From contig JAWDGP010001105.1 in the NCBI GenBank assembly GCA_033675545.1, positions 982,501-1,046,500 of the forward strand: a DNA stretch of 64,000 bases. The letters run 5' to 3'. Below the pieces are notes generated by a model. The model saw nothing but the letters and a program-made list of their open reading frames with translations, was not told the origin of the DNA and did not search any database. Shown here piece after piece: positions 30,934 to 48,137 of this stretch. A program made the translations under genes and the position numbers. Each line of letters starts with the position of its first letter. The stretch's first letter is position 1. This DNA is from Elysia crispata (taxonomy: Eukaryota; Mollusca; Gastropoda; Plakobranchidae).

Positions 30934-31010
30934 TAGCGAGTTTGTAGGTGTGCAATTAGAGTCTCCGCCTTAATATTCACAGGGCTTTTCTACGCGAGTT
31001 CGAACCCAAT
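30931..31010 (+). mobile_element. tRNA-derived SINE-like relic
   Basis: A box-like TAGCGAGTTTGTAGG at 30934 is followed about 60 bases later by GAGTTCGAACCC (30996-31007), a strong match to the pol III B-box/T-arm consensus GGTTCGAANCC. The spacing and the lack of a foldable acceptor stem argue for a SINE head and not a functional tRNA. I see no clear tail or target-site duplication. Confidence 0.4.
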
Positions 31011-32594
31011 ACCTTTGTAAGTGAGTTTAAGGCAGCATCTTTAACGTTCCGACGTGACCGACGGAGGCTCTGTTTTGGTATGCGGAAAAGACTGAGATCA
31101 AATTGTTGCTATGGAGATACTATATCAACAACAAAGCATGTATCGATCTGTAGTCTCGTTTTATATGCTTGCGGCTGAAGGAGTATTTCAACCGCTTGGT
31201 GAGAGATAGCGAAAGAATTATCACAATCTTCAGAAATTATTAATCATGTTGACGATAGTCATGTTGTAGTATGGCTGTAATCTGGAAAAAGCCTACCGTT
31301 TCTTTATTTTCCTCTATTTGTTGTTAAATATGTATTTGTATTAGACAATCACTTTGATCGCCAGCAACAGTAATAGCCATAAAGCGCAATAGAAACTTTG
31401 AACTTGGGAAAACCAGCAAGGTAAAGACGGTGGCACGAAGTGCACATCCGTTTACTACCACAGTTAATTCATGCCTGTCCTTGCAAACCAAGAATTAGCC
31501 CTAGAGATATAGACTTAGAACCCAACGAGAAAATGGAAATTCGAAATGGTTGTGCGACAGCGGTTAAAAAAAGGTGTGTGTGTTTGTGGGGGGAGGAGGG
31601 GGGGAGAAGGGGTGGTTTTTACCCAACTTCATAGTTTTGAAGACTGAATTATTCATATGTTTTTGGGAAAGATTTCCTTAGAGATTTCTGTCAAGCTTTA
31701 TACGTATTGGCACCGTTTGGTATCTATAAGAAGAGGTTGGCTGGTAGAGGAGGAGAACGTTCAACATTCTCAAGCTTCTTCTTTAATCTTCTTTTTTTCT
31801 ACCTTGCAGCAGTTAATAAAGAATCAAATTTAAATGATAAAAGAAAGCTACAAAAAATACACTCGTATAAAGAAGAAATGGGTTTTATAAGGCTCGCTCA
31901 CTGGTTAATTTGTTTCAATTTCAGATTGATAACAGAACTATGTTATCGTTATATTCTTTTCGAACTTGTTTTGTATTATAAAATTTATGATGTATTCCTT
32001 CAAATTATATCAATGCTGTTCGATTTCATCCCTGATATATCTGATTTGACGAGATTTCTGAAGTTCCTGCCTTGTGTTTGTTGTGAAGCAATATCTGCCA
32101 TATGTGCTGAGGTATGTTGACTACTTAGAGAACCAGATGGTCGATTGGCACAGCTTCTATCCTTTGATCTGCAGCCGTTCTCCTTCAGGAATTCTGTCCA
32201 GATAATAGTTCGTGGACGTGTTCGGATCTTTGTCTTTTCAGCTCTTAACTCTAGGATAAAAGTTTGAATAGATCTGATCGCAACAACCACTGATTTATTT
32301 CTAAAACACGAGCGGGGATTTCCGTGCAGTTCTTGAAAGAGCAAGATTTTTTTTTTCTTTTGAATCTTGATTCTTTCTCTCAAAGCCATGAAAGAAATTG
32401 ATTTTGAGATCAAATGTGACAGGTACAAACTTGTTGTGCGTTATCTTTAAAGCACTGCTTAAAGAGCTGACCGACATATCTCTTATTGTGAGGACTGGTC
32501 TTAAGGCAACAATGTGCTACTCTCTTCAGCAAAAATATTACAATCAGCTTTGACGAGATATGTTATAATAGCAATAATATAAACAGGACTTCAA

Positions 32595-32596
<2 letters not shown>
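31011..32596. other. Noncoding DNA with motif-free open frames
   Basis: Includes a 137-codon plus frame (31707-32120) and an overlapping 142-codon minus frame (32000-32428). Neither has a recognised domain, and their amino-acid make-up fits AT-rich DNA by chance. A G-rich patch lies at 31588-31612. Confidence 0.4.

Positions 32597-32685
<89 letters not shown>
32597..32685. repeat. (TA)n microsatellite
   Basis: About 88 bp of uninterrupted alternating T/A. It is self-complementary and prone to cruciform formation or assembly gaps. Confidence 0.97.
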
Positions 32686-32689
<4 letters not shown>

Positions 32690-33060
32690 TAATTTCTTAA
32701 ATATAATCTAATCAAGTCACAACCGGGTTATAACCTATACGTAAAGGAGATGTCTATTACCCCCACATCACAAGGTAAAACGTTAGTTTCAGATTTTAAT
32801 CGTAAGATAAGAAAGGAAAATATGTTAAAAATCAAATTAAAAAAAAAAAAAAAGAAAAAAAAAAACCAGAAAAGCGCCGAAACCTCTTCAATTCATCCAA
32901 TAATAATTATTGTTGCGTCGCATTCTTTGCACATTGGCGGTAAGCAGACGCTTCATCATGATCACGCTAGAGAGTCGTAACTAAATAAATGCTTAAAGTT
33001 GGATCTAAATCTAGATTCTAGATCCTGCCGCAAAATAGAATAACCTTTAAACCGGACTTA

Positions 33061-33245
33061 TCGATGTTGATCCTCAGAATTCTCAGAACATTGGCATAAT
33101 GTTTTTCCGTTGAAAATGAATCAGATGTTGCGGTCTTTTGTTGAAATTTAATACGAAATGCGAATGCAAGGCGCTTCTGCTTGATTACTTTCCTCGTGGA
33201 TGCCTAGTTACGCCATCTTACGAAACGGTATTTCAGTGTATAAGG
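33061..33245 (+). repeat. Dispersed repeat, copy 1 of 2 (with 44560)
   Basis: Colinear similarity to 44560-44765. Shared blocks in order are GATGTTGATC, GTTTTTCCGTTGAAAA, CAGAT.TTG, GAAATGCGAA, TCGTGG.TG, CATCTTACG and TTCAGTG.ATAA. The copies are diverged with indels and no simple repeat explains the match. The class is unknown. Confidence 0.75.
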
Positions 33246-36587
<3,342 letters not shown>

Positions 36588-37514
36588 TGTCCGGTTAGAA
36601 TTTTTGGCAAATTGAAAAAAAAAATATCGTGAAATATCCAACAAAAGCAAGCGGAGCTTTAATGGGTGTTTTGTACCAACCTGTCTGTTGAACAATATGC
36701 CATGTGATTAGATAAAAGCATTGTCGTTGAGACCTGTCAATGCTCTTTCTTAATTATTCATAAAATAGTCTTCTCTATGATTTCTATAGTTTTTTACTAT
36801 AGAATATACGACATTTCTTGAAAATGTTGCAAAATATAAAGTAGAAAAGTTGAAAAGTGTATTTGAAAAAATATTTGTATAGTATTAACCTAATTGATTT
36901 CTTAAAAGTGCTGTTGAAAAGGAGAACATTTCACGAAAAGGTGCTCTCAAACTATTTGTCTTGTCTAATATCGTATGCCAAATGAAAAAAATACTTTTTT
37001 CTTTTGTAAGATGAAATAATTTTCAATTTGGCATTGATTTTCTTTGCTTGTCATAGAATAAAAACTGAGTGAACAAGAAGGAAGCGGGAGATTAACCGAT
37101 AGCAAAAGGACAATTCTAGACTTAAAATAAATTCTTTGTTCAAATTAGAAGGTGGAAGTACTAGAAAAATTAAATGTCAAGATAATCCTTTAAGTCTAAT
37201 AAAATTCTAATTGGTGTTTTCGTTCCTCATTAAGCTTGGAAATTCTCAGGTGTCATGATATGCAGGAGTCGCGAGAAGATAATCAACACAATCTTGAAAA
37301 GTTGAATTGATTTATGTATTGCAAAATAATTTTAAAAAAATATGGCAGTCGAAGCAGACTCAATAAGGTAACGGATAAAAAATATTGAAATACACAGCAG
37401 CTAAGTTTCCTCATATTTAACTTTGATGTCTGCACGTAATTTGATATTGCACTTTGTTATCTCTACTGGCCTTATTCTTCTCTGCTTGTTTGTCAGTCTG
37501 TCTGTCTATCTGTC

Positions 37515-37518
<4 letters not shown>
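36588..37518. other. Noncoding DNA, no gene seen
   Basis: AT-rich with dense stops. A 28-base segment at 36705-36732 is repeated exactly at 42766-42793. Confidence 0.5.
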
Positions 37519-37571
<53 letters not shown>

Positions 37572-37646
37572 GTCTGTCTCTCTCTGTCTCTGTCTGTCTC
37601 TCCATCTGTCTCTCTCTCTTTCTCTCTCTCTCTCTTTCTCTTTCTT

Positions 37647-37681
<35 letters not shown>
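37519..37681. repeat. (CT)n with GTCT/TTCT interruptions
   Basis: CT run (37519-37567), GTCT-rich middle, and a second CT run ending at 37681. GTCT/ATCT units also precede it from about 37493. Confidence 0.96.
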
Positions 37682-37685
<4 letters not shown>

Positions 37686-39711
37686 TTTACCTCATTGTGT
37701 CTATTTCTTTTTCTTAATTATATCTTCCTGGCTTTTGTGTCAATCTATAAAATCGAAACTAAAGGAGACTCAATATTTAATTTCTTGTAAGCCGAAGCTC
37801 ATTGATAGGAAAAACGTAAGCTTTTCATTAGAAAAATAAGCCGTGTCCGGTATATATTACAGGCTGTCCTTGCATGATTCTTTAAAAAAAAAAACCACAC
37901 TTGACTAATTCCGTTTTTACTGTCAGAGATTTTTTGGAAGAAAATGCAATTTGACGGTCAATATTTTTTAAAGTTACTTTGCTTTTTCTTTTTTTCTTTA
38001 AACTATTTTGGTTCCTGACTCTGCAATTCGCATATTCTAAAGTTTTCATTCATAGAATATATACAATGTCTGTATTATTCACGAAAGCTTATGCGCGGAA
38101 AACGAATAAGACGAGGCATTTGAAAGAAAAAAAATAATTGGTTGTCACAATCATTTCTTAACATTTCTATCTAAAGACTTCATGCCCATCAAAGAACATC
38201 TCATCAATAATATGCGAAATGGAGCTTTCAAGACGAGAGCCTTTGCTCATTCATACATGACGCCGCGAGAAGCTAGTCTTTTAATCCACAGAGTGGGCGT
38301 TTTGCCACATGTGGATTGTATGAAAACCATTTAGGATGGGACGAAACTTTTTTTATTTTATTTTTTTTTTTTGTCTACCTTAACTAAGAAGTGCTCAACT
38401 TGCATCTATATTTTGTTGGAATGTATTGTGTAGGAATCCCACTGACTATGCTCATGTATTGAGAAGACTGTTTGTAGTCCCAAGCTGTGCAGTCACAATT
38501 GTGTGTGAGCACAGCAAGTCCGGTAAAGTGATTGCATTTATATATGTTTTGGGAAGAGATCTGTTTGATGGCGCCAGGCGGATAAGAAGGTACACTGTGA
38601 CACAGACATATGTCGCTCTTCAATATTTTTCAAGATATTTTAATTTGTCTCTTATCATTAACTTAACATGGGAATGTTTAAAACATACAATATCATTGTA
38701 AGACGTGAAGGAGATTACTGGAGTGCTCTCAAAACTTCCTAGGGCCTGGTGAGCCTACATTGTCATTAGCTTCAATTTTTTTTTATTCGCACGTAAATAA
38801 TTATGCTTGTGACAAGATAGTTAATAAACTTTTTAAAAAGCTTTTCAGTAGGCTCACATTGAATTGAATTACTATTTCTCTAGCGAGGTAGAGAGGAAAA
38901 AAGTTAAATTCGAAAATAAAAATATTATGAATAGGTGAGAAAAATTACTGACTGATTAGAAACTCTGGTTGGCTGTGCATAGGTTTTTTCATAATTTCTT
39001 TCTTGAATTATTATTATCATCCGCCTCTTTGCTTTGAAAAAAAAAAAAGTTGTGCATTTCTTTACATCAGATTAACAGAAATCTTCTGAAATTTATGTTG
39101 ACAGAAAACTGACATCATTTTTCGATATATCAATACATTGCACAGATCGCCATCTGTTTTCTTCTGTGATTACGGAAGATAACAGAAAGATTTTCGTTGT
39201 TGTCTTTCAGATAATAACAGAATGTTATTGTCGTTTCTATCTGAGTTGATAAGCTACAGTTTGTTGGTAGAAAGCTCGTGCCTTTTGTCGTTTAACAGAA
39301 TAAAAGAAAATAGTTGCTTTTTTAATTAAGATACATTATACATAGCAGAAAGTAATGTTTGGTTTGCTGGAGGGTTAATCCCTGTAGGTGTTGTTTTTGT
39401 GAGAGAGTTATAATTATGACAGCGAGCTAGTAGCCTCTGTGATTGAGTTATCGGGATAAATTATTCAGACCGAAAGTCAGGGAGGAACCGGTCGATAAAG
39501 ACAGTCAGACGAAGAACAAACAACAAAGATGGGCGTGACTGGGCACTAAGTTGCTTTCCCTGTCGCCAATTCCTTTTCCTCTTGTTCTTCATAATAGAAA
39601 AAATTCAGTCGGGTGACTTGCATAACTCTATTCAACACTGTTTTTAGAAGTTCCGTTTGCTCGCTCAGGTGCCATCTTTACCCTGCTGTTCGGCCTTTAT
39701 CAAGTGAAAAA
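37682..39711. other. Noncoding DNA, no gene seen
   Basis: AT-rich. Opposed frames at 38384-38701 (79 and 91 codons) lack any known motif. A run of 12 A lies at about 39037-39048. Confidence 0.5.
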
Positions 39712-39719
39712 GAGAAAGA

Positions 39720-39787
<68 letters not shown>

Positions 39788-39791
39788 GAGA
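39712..39791. repeat. (GA)n microsatellite
   Basis: About 80 bp of GA with GAGG interruptions near each end. Confidence 0.95.
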
Positions 39792-40016
39792 ATAACATAA
39801 CATTTGAAAGAAAGAAAAACAAACTAATTTCGTTTTAGTGAAAATTAACAAGATTACAACACAAGTAAACAAAAAAAAACAAAAAAAAAAAAAAATTCGA
39901 AACGCCCCTGCGCTGGCAATGAAGAAAATTCGCTGAAAAACTAACGTGAAAAACAGAGCACTGCACTGCAACTTAATACTGCGCTTATGATCCTGATAGA
40001 TTCCGATCTTAATCTG

Positions 40017-40153
<137 letters not shown>

Positions 40154-41177
40154 GGTCAGTTTTTGTGACGACAGCGAGCAGGCACTCGCCCACAGTGGAT
40201 CGACCTAGTTAGCGAGACAAACTCTGTCACGTCATTTAATTAGAAAATGCCTGTAGACATACTTCCCTTCATTTTTAAATTGGCTTACCCGCCAATAGAA
40301 AACCCTCAGGCCAAGGTAAGCGTTCCGCCATGTCTAGGCTGGAGCCTGATGACAAGTTTTTTGAGCGCTTGTAAACAGATTCCGTTGTTGCTGATGCGTT
40401 TTTTTTAAGTTGATATTTCTAAAGTTTTGGCTGATAGGCCGGCATTTAGCGGCTCGCCCACACAAACTCCGGCCGCCCACAGACTCGGGGGCTTGATGGG
40501 AGAGAAATAGACCCGTTGGCTGATGGAGACACAGCCTGGTCTCCGCTTACATTACTTTCGTCACCATTCTCGTTCTCTTCATCCCGTCCTCATCTTTCTC
40601 CAAGTCGAAGATTTACGAGAATGTATCGCGGGCTCCTACCATGCTCCAATCACCTGGTTAACCCCTTCAAATCGTTCATTTTTTTATCACTTGATACTGT
40701 GAAAGACACGACAAGGAAACAAGAATTTCTTTTAAATCTCTCCAAACAAACATTGTTCGTTTACATAAAATGAAGTTAAAGTTATGGATCTTAAAGCCTG
40801 GTTTAAATTCTGTTTCTGTGATAGAAGAGCTGTATTAGGTATGCATTTCTGAAGCAATGTAGAGAAGTTCTTGCAATTCGTGACAATAAAAAACACCTTG
40901 AAGAAATTTAAACTTTGTCTGATAGAAATCGGTGATGGTGAGGATTGAAGGAAAAGAACAGTCGACGTATTAGAGAGCAAAACCAGAAAAGGTTAGAGCT
41001 GGTTACTGGGTTAATCAGGGAAAGAGAAAAAGGGGTAGGAGTGGGAAAAGGAGGTAGGGGGAAGGGTGAACAAATACTAAAAGCATGCGAGTCGTCGGTG
41101 ACATCTGTTACTTCAAGATATTATGTTTCAGTTATAGTGGAAATCACCGTGGCCAGTCGCTGTAACAGGTTAGAGAC
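40154..41177. other. GC-richer patch then AT-rich DNA, no gene called
   Basis: Positions 40430-40640 are relatively rich in C+G, with GGCCGGC, GGCTCGCCC and CCGGCCGCCC. The 85-codon plus frame 40516-40773 starts within it but shows no domain. It could be a promoter or exon of an unrecognised gene. The evidence is weak. Confidence 0.25.
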
Positions 41178-41345
41178 AATGGTTATGATGGTGATGATGA
41201 GGAGGAGGATGATAATGATGCGATGAATATAAAAAGGATAATGATGATGATGATGATGAGGAGGAGGAGGAGCAGGATAGGGAAAAATCATGATAATGAT
41301 CATAATGGAAGTAATGATGACGATGAGGATAAAGATAAAGATGAT
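41178..41345. repeat. Degenerate (ATG)n/(AGG)n repeat
   Basis: ATG/GATGAT units mixed with GAGGAG units, with the cleanest part at 41240-41272. Confidence 0.9.
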
Positions 41346-41922
41346 GATTCGGTATGAGGTTACAAAGGCTTATTTCGATACATTACTTTTTTCGTTTCTT
41401 TGATTTTGTAATCTTGAACAGTTTTTTGAGAATGAATTCAGAGAGGCCAGGATAGGGTGTGGCATGGAAAGAAATATCTATATTGCATGACAGAGAGTTT
41501 TATTTTAGAATCAATGCATAATGTACTTATTTTTGCAAATCAAGAGACTTATTAAGTGAAAAATAAATAAATTAATCTTCGTGAAAACTCAACGAGGCTA
41601 TGAATTTCTTTCACAATCAAAGTTTCATAAACCAGGCAAGAATACCTTTTCATCATTATCTTCCATTCTTAAAAATTCAGTTTGAAGATAATTGCATGTT
41701 TTGTATTACATGGGAGAGGCCCATTGATTACATGGCGGCAACATTAGTGACACTCCGAATTAGAGAAAATCTCCGCTTGGTGGAGTGCTTGAGCCAATGG
41801 TAACGAGGATTTCTCATTATGTTAACGATGAGCTTCTGGGCTACTCTTGCGAAATCTATCACATACGACTCATTTCCTGATTTGCTTTCCGGTTCCGCCG
41901 TCTGTATGTATGTGTGTGAACG

Positions 41923-42055
41923 TCTCTCTAGCACTCTCTTTCTCTCTGTCTCTCTGTCTCTCTCACTCTCTCTCTATCTGTGTCACTCTGTGTCTCTCTC
42001 TCTGTCTCTCTCTCTGTCTCTGTCTCTGTCTCTGTCTCTGACTCTCTGTCTCTCT

Positions 42056-42120
<65 letters not shown>

Positions 42121-42345
42121 CTTTCTCTATCTCAGCCACTCTCTGACTCTTCCTTCTTTGTCTCACTGTCTTTATATGTTCCTATTTCTGTTTCCCTTCT
42201 CAATTTTTTTTTAATTTCCATCTCTCACCTTCCTCTATCTATCGATCTATCTGCTCTCTTTTTATCTATCATCTATCTATCTAACCATCCTTCTTTTTAT
42301 TTATTTATCTATCGTACTATCTAACTATATATCTTTGTATATTAT
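41923..42345. repeat. (CT)n / GTCT / TATC compound tract
   Basis: Mixed GTCT and CT units (41923-42060), a cleaner CT run (42061-42102), and TATC units (42100-42125). A degenerate pyrimidine region with further TATC-type units follows to about 42345. Confidence 0.92.
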
Positions 42346-43315
42346 TTATCCACTTATCTCTATTATGATACATGGGATCAAAGATTTCTCTTCAAGACCA
42401 CCGATGCTTCTGATCTAAGTCTAGATTAAGTAATTGGAAGGACATTGAACTTTTTCTCTGCTCTTAAAGCGTGGGCTATCTTAGCAAACTAAGAACCACT
42501 GTATTATTGCTGCTTTGTCGATGAGGATCATGTTGACCCGTTATGGTCTCGGTTAGATATTTGTTTTTTTTCTTGCTCTCCATGCAAATTCTACGCGTAA
42601 AATGGCTTCAGACCTTAGAATTAGACTTTTTTTTTTAATATAACAAGCGGAAGGCCAGCCCGCCCCTCACATGTTTGGTTTGTTTAGCAATCCAAAATTT
42701 TAATTAGTATTTTGATCCCGCTTTGTTCTCATTACTACAGTGAAAAACCATTTTATTCCTACCGTTGATTAGATAAAAGCATTGTCGTTGAGAAGCGCGC
42801 ATTCGTTAAAAAACAACCAATAGCTATGTTGAAATTGTCTCAGATAGATCCATTTGGTTTTTGTAGGTAAGGTAAGTCAAACCAAGACAGAGTGGGCTTA
42901 TCATAGAGTTTTCCACAACTGCCATAGATCTTTACTATCTATATATTGATAAATACCGTAATCATCTCTTTCAGAAGAAATTGACCCTCTTAAAGATAAA
43001 AAAATGGAAAACAAAATTAAATATTAAGCAATATTCAAATGCATTAAACTTGGAATAAATTAAATTAAATTAAACTAAAGATTATTAATTGATGAAACAG
43101 TGTTGAGGGATTTTTTGATTAATAACATTTTCCCCTCTTATTTTTTATCAGGAAACAATTGGATTGAAATCTAAATTAACATTTTTTTAAACCAAAACAT
43201 CCACAACATGAGAAACAGTAGATACACTCACATATGAAGTAAAACGTCATCAGTTGAGGTAAAGACCTATAAATATAGTCACGACTTGAATTATACGTGA
43301 CAGAGAGTTCGTGCA
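42346..43315. other. Noncoding DNA, no gene seen
   Basis: AT-rich. It contains the second copy of the 28-mer shared with 36705 (42766-42793). Confidence 0.5.
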
Positions 43316-43350
43316 GGTCTAGATGTGCTCGTTCGAACCCTCGCCCAACT
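43290..43350 (+). mobile_element. tRNA-like B-box remnant
   Basis: GTTCGAACCC at 43331-43340 matches the pol III B-box core. The upstream sequence GACAGAGAGTTCGTGCAGGTC is only a poor A-box. It may be a decayed SINE head or a chance match. Confidence 0.25.
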
Positions 43351-44559
43351 GCTTCCATAGCGAGTGGTCAACTTTGTCAAGAATTGGGCTAAGCCGTGTG
43401 TAAAAATAAACATTCATGAAACGGAAGAAACGAGATTCGTTGTAGAATAGATGAGAAAATAGTCTTTGAAAGGGAATAATGATAATGTATCCTATGAAGC
43501 CCAATATATAAATTTACATAAACTAACTTAAAGCTTGTTATTTGTAAACATTTATTTCCAAAAAGATCACAATACGTGTCGATTTAATATTTTAGGACAT
43601 GCAGGCTGATCAGCAACTGAGAATGTGTCACTAATCAGGGTTATATAAAAAAAGAAAGAAAAAAACAAAAAACAATAGTGCAAGTAAAGAACAAAAAGTG
43701 AAATTGGAAGCAATGTTTCAGAGAGAATCAGAGCTCAGTAGCGCTAGCTTTCAAAGGTTTCTTCATATTCACCGAAATTGTGATTAGCGACTTTGCTATC
43801 TTTTGTGTTTATCACGATGGACGCATTTGAAGCCAGCTCAATAATCTCTTTCACAATACACAGAAAGTAGCAAGAAAAAGGAGCGTGCTCTGCACTGGGT
43901 GAACTCTACGCAGCAAATGTCTACAATAACGAAGCTTTAGAGTTACCAGCAAAAGAAAAAAAAAATTGAGCTCCAAGATTTCGTTGAGCTATCACCTCTG
44001 ATCCTCTCTGGGTTCATCCGCCAAAGATAACTGGCAAAGCGCGACTTGCTACCATAGAGAGATAGAAATAAAGAGCGTTATATTTTATCTGCATTTATTG
44101 TTAATTTTATTTATTTTGTTTTAGTAGTTTGCCAACTCCACATAACAGAGCGAAGTCAGTGATAACCAACAAGAGGGAGCGAGGGTTAAATTCTATGAAT
44201 TTAAATAAAGTTGGCCTAGTCGCAGCGGCGGGCAATTTCTCGGACTCCAGACCTGCGAACAGTTTGTCTCTTCCTTGTCGTTCTGCCCACATCGGGTAGT
44301 GTTCTATCCCGAAAGTTTGAGAAGTATTTGTTTTAATGACTGTACCAACTTCTTCACTTCCTTTATCCAACAATATTTTTCTGTCTCATTCTCTGGACAC
44401 CTGCCGGTAACTAGACGTATCACCATGTGACGGAGAAGAGCCGTACCCTATACCTGGTACTCAAGGTTAGGTCTACAACTTGATTGTAAATCTTGTCGAA
44501 AAAAAAATTAAATAAAGTAAAATAAAATAATAGTAATAACCGTTAAAAGTTAAACATGT
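43351..44559. other. Noncoding DNA, no confident gene
   Basis: The minus frame 44373-44107 (88 codons, ending GVGKLLKQNK) has a less biased composition than its neighbours, but no domain or splice context that I can name. The rest is AT-rich. Confidence 0.35.
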
Positions 44560-44765
44560 TGATGTTGATCTTTAAAAATATCCCAAGTATATTGACGTGA
44601 AGTTTTTCCGTTGAAAAAGAAACAGATCTTGAGTTGTTTTTTTTTGTTGTTGTTGACGTTTATTGTGAAATGCGAAAGCGGAAGTTCTAAGCCCTACTGC
44701 TAGATTTGTTTCATCGTGGCTGTCTTGTTAAGGCATCTTACGTCACGTAGGTTCAGTGGATAAAA
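44560..44765 (+). repeat. Dispersed repeat, copy 2 of 2 (with 33061)
   Basis: Same orientation and block order as the copy at 33061-33245, with an inserted T/TTG-rich stretch (about 44634-44655) in the middle. Confidence 0.75.
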
Positions 44766-45411
44766 TAACTACAGCAGCGAAAAGAAAATTTAAAAGAGTT
44801 CTCACGTCTCATCTGCTTTTTTATGGTGAAGAAATCAATTTTTTTTCTTATCAACTGCCTTGTTATTTAAATAATCAAGATCTAGGAAAAACCGTAATTG
44901 ATGTATTTGTAAAACAAGATTTAAGAAGGTTCTCTCATTTCCACTATATTCCTCTCATCATATTTTATTGTATTAAATCAAGTTTTTTCTTCATTGAAAT
45001 AATTATGTTTATCGACTTACTCCCATTTTCAATTGCATTGCTTCCTCCTTGTTCTATGAGAGTTTACTTAATTTTCTCTAAATGACGACAATCGTAATTC
45101 TCTTCTTGTTTTGATCCTCATTTATAATGGTCCTGCATAATCTTAAGTCAATATTTAAGAACATTTGTTGTGTGCAATATAGCTTTTTCCATCAATTTCA
45201 CTCATCTTTTTTTTTATTTTAAGACAGCAATTAATTTAAAAAGACAATTTCATACGTTACAAAAAGTTGATTTAGTGGAAGCAGACTATTGGATTTATTA
45301 TAATTAAGAATTATAAGAGATAAGTTTTAGATAGTGCTCAGCAGTGGTTAGTGAAAATGATCGAAAAATAACTGCCCTTGTGGGATTCGAGCTATCGACT
45401 TAAAGAAGCAA
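44766..45411. other. Noncoding DNA, no gene called
   Basis: AT-rich. The 109-codon plus frame 44756-45085 is rich in Phe/Ile/Leu, as chance AT-rich frames are, and has no motif. Confidence 0.45.
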
Positions 45412-47382
<1,971 letters not shown>

Positions 47383-47460
47383 TGGCTGTGTGGTCTAGAG
47401 CACCCGCCTGGAGACCTGAATGGTTCAATTTGCCCGGTTTGAGACTCACCAACTGTGGAT
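47383..47460 (+). mobile_element. tRNA-derived SINE head
   Basis: An A-box-like TGGCTGTGTGG (47383-47393), with CTAGAGCACCCGCCTGGAG after it, resembles a tRNA D-arm and anticodon region. A B-box-like GGTTTGAGACT (47436-47446) lies 43 bases after the A box, a typical tRNA spacing. Substitutions in both boxes suggest a decayed SINE and not a working tRNA. The 60-codon frame through it is incidental. Confidence 0.45.
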
Positions 47461-48137
47461 GTTTTATCTTAATACTATCGCTACGGGACTTTGTTTTTCA
47501 AGGATATTTCAGAAGACTCGATAGCATAACTTCTGAAAGACTCGGACATATGAGCTTGTAAACGGTTTAGAAAGATTTTTTTTTTCAAACAAACTCCTTC
47601 GTGGCTAATAAAACTTGGATGCTGCGCACTCTTCAGACGCCAGAAAAGCTCTAAATTTTTTAAATCATAGAAACAGTTAAAACTGTCTGTTCATCGCAGA
47701 GTTTTACACTATCAGCTAAAGGTACAGGTCACTTTTTTACCCTACTGTAACTAAGCTTGTGAGTTTCTTGCTTTTCTTTGTACTGATAAGCCATTGTTTC
47801 TCACTCTTCATATTCACATCATTGAATATGAAACAAAGCATTCTTCTTTGTCATCGGGACTGAAAGAGCGCGAAAAGAAAGAAAAAAAAAAACCCGTCAA
47901 ACTCAAAACAAAGAGCGTCAAAACAGGCCCAAAACTCGCCAAACACAAAGGCAGAAACCACATTGTAGTTTCTTAGCTGTCAGCACTGGTGATGTTTTCC
48001 AGAGATCAGTCATTATGGGGTATTTTCTTCAGAGCATCTCCTGTGTTAAAGCTTCGGACGGAAGAATCTGTTTTGGTAATTTATTTGAGTTTTTTTCCAG
48101 ACCTGATTAAAGAGACTGTCGTCCCAAGACTTTTATC
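47461..48137. other. Noncoding DNA, no gene seen
   Basis: AT-rich sequence between the SINE-like head and the tandem array. An A run lies at about 47882-47891. Confidence 0.5.

Noticed and set aside
31707..32428. Overlapping 137-codon plus and 142-codon minus frames
   Set aside because: They overlap on opposite strands, lack any recognised motif and splice support, and have the composition expected of chance AT-rich frames.
38384..38701. Opposed 79- and 91-codon frames
   Set aside because: No motif; opposite-strand overlap suggests a locally stop-poor stretch rather than a gene.
40730..45090. Intact transposase, reverse transcriptase or viral gene
   Set aside because: I looked through frames here and across the window for catalytic motifs such as YxDD or DDE-type spacing and saw none in a frame of sufficient length.
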